A stretch of 64,000 bases of DNA, taken from contig JADANN010000461.1 of assembly GCA_018806985.1 (NCBI GenBank), positions 124,001-188,000 of the forward strand, given 5' to 3'. Source of the stretch: Angiostrongylus vasorum. Lineage: Eukaryota; Nematoda; Chromadorea; Rhabditida; Metastrongylidae. The position numbers and the translations under genes are program-made. How positions within the stretch are numbered: the stretch's first letter is position 1; each line of letters begins with the position of its first letter. Of this stretch, positions 44,766 through 53,100 are shown one piece after another. The notes beneath the pieces were generated by a model. It was not told where the DNA came from, did not search any database, and was given only the letters and a program-made list of their open reading frames with translations.

Positions 44766-45739
44766 GTCCTGTCTAATAGCCATAAAAGATTTCGTAATAG
44801 TTTATAATTCCTTCCTGTTTTCTTCAACAATAGATCTTTCCAAAGAAGAAAGAAGTTAGAAAACCGGAACTCGAGGCGCGAAGAAGACCTACTGTTGAAC
44901 AACAACGATTGCTTTTGAAAAAAGAAACGATGCTGACAAAGATGATCCTGTTTCGTTAGTCACTTTCTTACTAAGACGTTTTCTCTAACTGTCTTTTTGC
45001 GTCTGCTGGACAACCTGTGACTTTTGCGAAAACGACTACATCACCGAAGTCGAGAAGAACCAGCCGGCATAAACGTAAAAAGAGACATGCTTATGAAAAT
45101 CGAACTTCGTAGTCGGTGGTTTCTTGTATCTGCGTCATTTTCTTGTGCCATCATCATTGAAGGAAATTGGGTTCATGTAATGCTTCAACAATAGCTTGAC
45201 GTTCCGTCAACCCCACTTCTTATACATGTGTTGAAGTCTATACAATGTGTGTGGTCCACACTGAAATCCCTGGGCAAAGGGTTCTGGAACTTTTATCGCG
45301 CTTAATTATCGTCGTTTCTTGTACATCCGATGTGCCAGTTCACATCTTTCTAGGAGGATTCCTCTAGAACGACGACCATTTCTTCAATCATTTAACCGAA
45401 CTGTAGGAAACGAATGGAACAACACTAAGCTCCTTGCAGACATCACGATTACTGAATAAGAATGAGGAATTGTAAATAAAACATGATGAGTTTCATGAGC
45501 GTAAAATCCATTCTTTCAAAACCTTTGTGCTACTTTTTCTAACTATTCAGAGAAATTGTTAAGGATTTAACTCATCTTTATGAAGCTGCCAAAAATTCCG
45601 TAAGAAGCAGCTTATGTCCACAAAATATCCTTCAGATATACCAAATGCTAACTATATCTTAATATTTAAAACAATTACCACATTGCTACGTATTCCTTCT
45701 TTGATGAGTTTACACGATACTGATAAACAATCTTTATTC

Positions 45740-45775
45740 GGCTAACATTTCGACGTCTTCCCATTCATCAGAGCC
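45740..45775 (-). ncRNA. Mini-hammerhead-like motif, copy I (canonical CTGATGA)
   Basis: 36 nt on the minus strand: GGCT, CTGATGA (canonical box), a 13-nt hairpin segment ending GACGTC, GAAA, TGTT, AGCC. The outer stem is perfect with four pairs. The inner 5' stem strand is mutated (TGGG), so stem II is weak. Confidence 0.6.
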
Positions 45776-45951
45776 GGTATTCGAGCTGATGGTCTACAAT
45801 AGTTGGTCTTCTTGATGTAGCGTTATCGTCTTCGTATCGAGTCGAATCATCCTTAGCGGAGCATCTCTGAAATGAGGCATTCTCACCCGGTGACACTTTT
45901 CTGTACAGAATGCCTTATTGACAATAGTGGTTGTTCAGTGATAGCAACTTG

Positions 45952-46017
45952 TTTTTTCCAGACAATTTTCTTTTTATCTGCCTTTTTTTTTTCCAGACAA
46001 TTTTCTTTTTTATCTGA
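45952..46017. repeat. Tandem duplication (~30 bp x2)
   Basis: TTTTTCCAGACAATTTTC plus TTTTTATCTG repeated with a few extra T residues, at the centre of the 45.7-46.3 kb PLE inverted repeat. Confidence 0.8.
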
Positions 46018-46277
46018 CTTGTCGACCTTGAAATGTTGCTATGCTGTATGCTAGCCGATAATGATACCAGCTCCTACAGGATGGATTGACCGGAAGAAAC
46101 AAGTTGTTGTCACCGGACAATCACTGTTACCAAAAACCAGCTTCCCGTAAAAAGGAGCGCCTCTCCGTTTGCAAATGCCCCATTCGAAAGATGCTTCACT
46201 GAGGAAGATCCGACTCGATACGAAAGCGACCACACATCGAGAAGACGAACAACTGTGGACCATCGACTCGGATCATC

Positions 46278-46313
46278 AGCTCTGATAAAGACGAAGACGT
46301 CGAAATGTTAGGA
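46278..46313 (+). ncRNA. Mini-hammerhead-like motif, copy J
   Basis: 36 nt: AGCT, CTGATAA, A, GACG-AAGA-CGTC (four perfect pairs), GAAA, TGTT, AGGA. It is the inverted partner of copy I. The core has one substitution (G to A) and the 3' outer strand is decayed. Confidence 0.55.
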
Positions 46314-46865
46314 GAATAAAGACTGTTTATCAACTTCGTGTAAGCTCATCAGAGAAATAATACATATTGATTAGTTATACCGAGATTAAAGGACACTCAG
46401 TTTTGTGAAGTGCCACGATCGACACATTAACTGATTTTGGTCTACATCGTCGCCTCCTCTAGTTTTGCTAACCAGCTCTCATTTTTTATAAAATTTTATA
46501 AGACAACTAGCGGAATTGTCTTCAACTACAGTACTCTTGAGGCGATTTTATTCATGTCCATAACTCCTTATTTGTACTACACAGACGACTGCCTTATTCC
46601 TTGGTTACAATGCTTTCAGATAATTCTCATTCTTTTCGGGAATTTGAGACACGTTGGAAAAAACCTCTGTCGTATCAGTTCACTGAAAGCTTGTTATTTA
46701 GGAGAAGCAATTCAAAATTTCCTTTTTTTGATAAATCATTTCACTATTGCCATCCAAAACATCTCCATAGACCTCGACCTTGTTAGGTCAAAAAATTAGT
46801 AGGAAACTTTCTAGACCGTAAGTGATTCTGTTATTCGCTTTTATTAAAGTTTGTTCATAATCCAG

Positions 46866-47152
46866 ACTCGATCTCAAGATTCCAAGTGGAATCGATGACG
46901 CCGCCACCTCATGCTCGTGACGGTCTCGTACAACTCTCTCGACCATCCGTACCGACACCGTTGGTGGACCATCTACAAGAATCATCAGCACAAAGACCCT
47001 TCGCAGCGACGTCGCTCGCACAGTCGCCGTTCACCGGATTTCCGACGCTAATACCGTTTGAGCCGAACATCGACAATATCCCGAACATAGACAAACCAAC
47101 CTCTCGATTCCAGTCGACACCAGTTCCGACACTTCACTCAACAGTCATCAAG
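46866..47152 (+). CDS. Exon, Pro-rich
   Basis: The acceptor is CATAATCCAG and the donor GTATAG. 95 codons including ESMTPPPHARDGLVQLSRP, SVPTPLVDHLQESS, SPFTGFPTLIPFEPNIDN and STPVPTLHSTVIK. Two bases in, phase 0 out. Confidence 0.75.
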
Positions 47153-50100
47153 GTATAGATTGTGATGACTTTTCTGATAAATCGCAGTCAAAAACTGGAA
47201 CCACTCAATAATAGCGGCGATTCGAAGTTCTCTAAAGATGTTAGTTTCGTTAATGATCTGAACAGTGTGCAATCTTCATTATTAATATGATTCGTTTGCG
47301 ATTTTTTTATCCAGGAAATTTTCCATTTAAGACGTATTTTCTACTCTGTGACATCTTCTTGTAGTCAATTCATCACCGCATTCGTACAACGCCAGATCCA
47401 CGAATCATACGGCCGCCTGAATCACTTGTGATTATTGGCGAATCCGACGAAGAACCGACAACTACCGATATATCGTCGTCGCCATCGTCAGAACTGGCTA
47501 ACGGTGAGAAAATGACGTGCTCAGAATCACCACTAATCACTAAGCGCTCATCATCATTGAGAAGTTGGCCGCGAGAATTCTTCAAATCGAATACGTTCCT
47601 TTGCGAGACAAATATGATTTGAGATCAATTGCCTAACTAATTTCAACATTGCTTTTACCTAACTGACGGGCAGAATAGGTGACACTATTGCGTTTTAACC
47701 TTTTTGCCTACTGCCTACTCCTTTTGATGGCAGGGTGTATTGCGAAAATATAACTTCAACGAAGCTGAGATATTTGCAAAACTCTGGACCGCAGGTGCCT
47801 GTGGTGGGGAACGAACGCGCTATTGTCCTTTTCCGGGGAGTAACGCGTTCACCACCACACCATGCGGGTCCTTCGTTTCGCCTGTCTCTCAGCTAGTTCT
47901 ATCGATCTTTTTGCCATCAGCAATCACCCTGTCAACGGGATTGATCTGGGAGCCCAAATCGGCATTTATCGGCAAAGCTCAGGCTATAGTTATAATCACA
48001 ATTTTAACCTTTTTGCCTACTGCGTACTCTCTTTTTATAATTACAACTATAGCCTCAGCTTAACTGGGTTCAATGCCGATTTGGGCTCCCCAGATCTATC
48101 CTGTTGACGGGTGATTGCTAGTGGCAAAAAGATCGATAGAACTAGCTGAGAGACAGGCGAAACGAAGGACCCGCATAGTGTGGTAGTGAACGCGTTACTC
48201 CCCGGAAAGGACAATAGCGCGTTCGTTCCCCACCACAGGCACCTGCGGTCCAGAGTTTTGCAAATATCTCAGCTTCGTTGAAGTACTATTGCGTTTTTCT
48301 CCTTTTTTTTAGTAAATTTACTTCATCAAAACGTCAGAAAGCAATGAAATGTTCATATTAGGAAAGTTGTTGATTTTCGCGCAGTGCAGGCGTTGCATAT
48401 TGATTGATTTTCGAATTTTTTGGTTGTCGTCTTTAATCTTATCGTTCATGATTCCTTCTTTTTCAAGCGTTCATTTCTCCAAAAAAGCTAGCAAACACTA
48501 ACGGCGGTGTGAGTTTGCCAAATTCATTTATTTCTGAAGAACTCAGTGACAGCAGGCTACACAGTCGAGGTGATTCAAGTGGATGGACGACACAGAGGTG
48601 AGTCACATTTTTTCTCACAGATGAAGAGAAAGTGAAGGAACGAACATTTATATCTTGGTGTCGAGTGATAACGGATCTGATAAACTTGGAAAACATCAAG
48701 TTTTGATTAAGCTTTAGTAAATTACACAAAGTTCTCGACTGACTCAAAATTGAGAAAGTTCTCAGTGTGGATATTAGCTTGCTTGAAGTAACGTGCCACT
48801 TTTTTCTCGCCATAGCTATGGCCACAACTTTTTTTTCTCGCCATAGCTATGGCCAAAGTATAATTGATATGAAATTGTTCGCTTTATTTGCTTCATGGTC
48901 CCGCCAAATCGAATGCAGCATTTCCTAGGAGGTTTTGGATATCTAGAGAAGCAATAAAATAGCTTCCTGCAGTTGATGGCCACAGCAACGTAATAGAGCC
49001 CTATTTGGCTCATGTTATCAATATGACCTATTCCTTTCACTAACTTTCGGCTACTGATTTGTTTTTCTATGATACTGAGATTAACGCCAACACCTCGACG
49101 ATGAGTTTTAGGCGTCGTTCCTAGTTTACTGAACTTTCAGTCTTATTTTTTCCAAAACCCAATGGAGAACAAGCATATGCAAGCACAGCACCAGTTTGTA
49201 GACTTAAAACTGCAATAGTATGTAAATACAGTGTCACAATAATATGTTAATAAATAATAATATGAACACATTTGACTGCAAAAGTACAATAGCACTCTGC
49301 TCCATGTGTGGCACACTTTGTCGCTAACGGTTTAAGGAGCTCATTCTCACCATTTCAATGAGCCACAGCTATTCTACAGTATATACGATTTTTCCCTATT
49401 TTCCATACCTCGGCTAAATGATTTACAGAACACCACCGATAGGTGATTATGACGACAAATATCTACCTCTTGCTTATATAGTACTGGTTCCTCCTAAAGG
49501 TTTACCGCATCATCGTGGCTGGGAGTTGTTCCTGGGTGTCGGCCTGCGATGTACAGCGGGGGTTCATTCCCCGGCAGGGCCTGCAAAACTGAGGAGTCCA
49601 GCGCTTCTATCAGAAAGCCAAGGTAGGAGTAAACCAACACCAGGTTCCACCATCGTACTGGTATCAAACTAGTCACATGCTCGCAAATCTCCCTTTTATC
49701 CACAAGGCTGCGGCTGCCTGTGATGGTGACGACCTGGGCTACGCTTTGGCTAAGCTGACCTCGGGGTTCCAAAGAACCACAATAGCTAAACAAAAAAGAC
49801 TCCAAAAAGTGGAAATTATGCTGGTGCCCACACAATGAAGACGGACCATCCAAGTATCCAAGTAAGTAGGTATAGTACTGGTTTAGCTGCCGGATTTATC
49901 GAAGTTATCCTCTTCGTTGATGTTTTTTAGACAAGAAAACAAAAGGGAACAAACAAGCAACAAAATTAATTATTTGAAATATCCCACTTTTTTTCGCAAC
50001 ATATTCTCAGCACATAATTCAAGAATTAACCATTGGCACTTTTTTTTTACCATGCGAAGGAAATGTTGACGTTTTGTGAAAGTTCTCAGGGTATTTAACG

Positions 50101-53100
50101 TCTATTAGTGTGATGTGATCGTATAGGAGAAAAGATCCAGATGTTTTCCGGTCCTGAATTCTGATAGGTATTACGAACAGATGAGAGTTTACAGACGCTT
50201 TTGTGCTCTTGTGATGAATCCGAGACGATGTCGAACCAGAGCACGTTTGTTCACAGCACATAGTAACGGCTCGGATCGTAGAAAGACGTTCGTGACGACA
50301 ACAGTCCTCCTTCCACCTCCACCTCTTCCAGCACCACTCTTTCACCAGAGACTGTTACGGCACAAATTGTCGAGGTTTGTTCGCATGTGACAATAAACAG
50401 CATGCGAACGTCATTTTTAGCACGAAAGCAGCACCTTTTTTGTTTTTCTTCCGGATGGTTTCACGAAAATGAACCTTCATTATGCTTTTCGCCGTCGGTT
50501 TATGCAAAAAAAAATTTAATCTCGTTGAAATGCTTTTCACATCCCATGACTGAAGAGATGAATCAGTTAGCTCAGAGTCAGATTCATGTTCTGGAAGCGA
50601 TCCTATTGATTTACCAATACCAACTCCGATTACTGCCCGCATGAGTAGAAGTCATTTTTTTTGTGCCGGCCTCTTCTCCGGTAAATCGACGAAATTTCGA
50701 TACTTTCAATAAGTACTCTTTAGTGGACTCGACTAAGTGGGAACAATTCAATTTTTTTTCTTCTTTTAATATGAAAGTGAAACCTACAAAATTTGGATAG
50801 AACTCAAATAAATGGAGACTTTAAATCAATGGAAGTGGTTAATTCTCTCCGAATTGTACTGTATAATGCATGAACCAGCGATGGCTTTCATATGAGATGA
50901 GAAAGTTGAACTTTGCTTACTGCAAAGCTTATAAAAATAAGCAGAACTACTTACCACTATTTTCCGAGATACCGTAGTCAACCAACTGTTGACCATTTCC
51001 CACCCGGCTATAGGTTTTTATGAACATATTAAGACGCTGGTATGCCGCGGTAGTTCTGGAAAACATCATGTAGTTTTAGTTGACGAAGCAAGTAAAGTTC
51101 ATGACAGCTATTAATTTTCTACAACCTAGAATGTTTGGGAAACAAAATTAAAACTATGAGATCAGCCAATACGAAATGCACAATGCATTCAACTCCATAT
51201 GTGGAATCAAGACGTGGTCAAAAGTATATGTTGCCTCTACAATGATTTGCGGCGGTGCACCAATTCATCAGGAGAGTGCTTTTAAGCACATGACGAGTCT
51301 GGTAAGAATTTGCCTGAGGTCTTGCTGAAGACAGTGGGTGAGATCTAAGCATCAATCATGTGTGTATTGCACTCCATCCTTTCCTTTTGCTATACACGCG
51401 CTTCTATGCAATTAGTATGAATGCACACTGTACGCTTATTTATAACCATTCACTGAATGCTCACAATCACCGCTACCGTATCTTGTCTTGCTGCTTCATC
51501 GCCCATATATCTGCACCATAACCAAATCACCATATTTAATTCAAATGAAATCACCAGTTTATTACAAATCACCATAGTTGCGTACAAGAAAATAGATAGA
51601 AAGTCCGTGGATTTTTTCGAAAAAAGTCTGCTGCGAAAACCTTCGTAACTTAGAGTGGAGCTGTTTTTTGGAAAGAATGCGGTCAGCATTTAGTTTTGTT
51701 AAGATTTAATGCACTTCAAACATATTATCACTAAGATTTTTTTACCTCAATAAACTTTAGATGGCTCATAGTCTTTCTGTTAAGTCCTCTTACATATTTT
51801 GATTAGAAAAAAATTATTGTAGACCATCTAAAGGTTGGAACGCGAAGACTTTACCGGCACAGAAAGTGGTCAGCTGGCCAGATGCTGTTGAAACATTGCC
51901 GAGATTCGTCGTTGACGGTAGTGCCTCAACAAGTGTTAGCACTGATAACAAAGGTGAATATGCATATAAAAACCCTTTTTTTAAGCAACATAAAGTCTAG
52001 AGCGTTTGGCGGTCGTCAATGCACTAGCGATGCACCATGCAATCGACTCCATTCGTAGCAATGTGGAGGTTACTTAATGCATAGCCGGGCATACCGATCT
52101 CACTGTTTTTATCCTCCCGAAAAATTCTGGTATCAACTTGTCACAAAGTTCCAAGACAAATATTTCTTTCATTTTCCTACGTCACGTCTACTTTTCCAAG
52201 TCAAGGTTCACATCTAGAAGTCGAAATCTGATGAAGGAGCGGAACTTTGTATAGCTGCACATAAATGTTCGAAAGTCTATGTCTGAAAATTTAAATTTCC
52301 TCTTCAATTTTTTTGGACTTCGAATTCTAGGCATACTAGAAGCTAAAAGATTGTAACATTATACAATATATATAAATCTAAATAGAAGGGTAAAGCTCTC
52401 GGCGTTGATCAATCTCTGAAGGATACGCTATGCACACGACTTCATTAAGTACCATTGGAGGTGATTGAATGCATATCTGGCCTTGACAATGACTCGCGGT
52501 GGCCTACCGATGTATCGAGCCAGTGCTGCTAATCCTCCCAGACGTATGGTACCAATTTGCCGACCCCGAGGGATGGAAAGCTTGGTGGGCCATGGGCGCA
52601 GGGATCGATTCCTCGTGTGTGTCGCGGTGGCGCTTCCAACCACTGCGCCACACGCGCCCTTATATACGCATATATGCCAGATTTAGACTACAGAGAAAAG
52701 CCTCTTCTAGAAGTTTTTAAGTTTTCAGCTCGTGAAATATTCTAGTAATTAAGAAATTGTATTGAATTGTCACAAAGTCAGCTTCGGACGTATGTTAAAC
52801 GTCTAGCATGTTAAGATTTCCTTTTCAAAGTTTGCTTTGATAGTGCACGTTGAAATAACACGTAGATAAAAAACGGAAACAGTTCCTGAATGAGAAGTAC
52901 AGTATAGCAAGATCTGTTCGTTCGTAGATTCATTTACGTTTTTAGGTTCTTTCCCATTCATTAAAGGATTTTCCGTCGGACCGTCAAATTTCCATGGCCA
53001 ATTTGGGTTCACAGATCCATTAGATATTGAAGTATGTGAACTCAACTTTTATTGAATAATTCTTTTGTTAGTAATAACTTATATTTCAGTTTTTCGCTCA

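Larger units (their letters stand above)
45715..46345. mobile_element. PLE-derived inverted repeat (~630 bp) with a motif at each end
   Basis: Same architecture as 8290-8850. The left end reads TTTATTCGGCTAACATTTCG and the right end GAAATGTTAGGAGAATAAAG, with GATGGTCTACAATAGTTGG paralleled by AACTGTGGACCATCGAC in inverse order. Between the halves is a ~30 bp tandem duplication (TTTTTCCAGACAATTTTC) at 45952-46017. Confidence 0.72.

Noticed and set aside
47862..48107. ORFs across 47.7-48.1 kb
   Set aside because: They are inside the inverted SINE-3 pair; the same peptide strings ([26 protein letters not shown]) recur at every SINE-3 copy.
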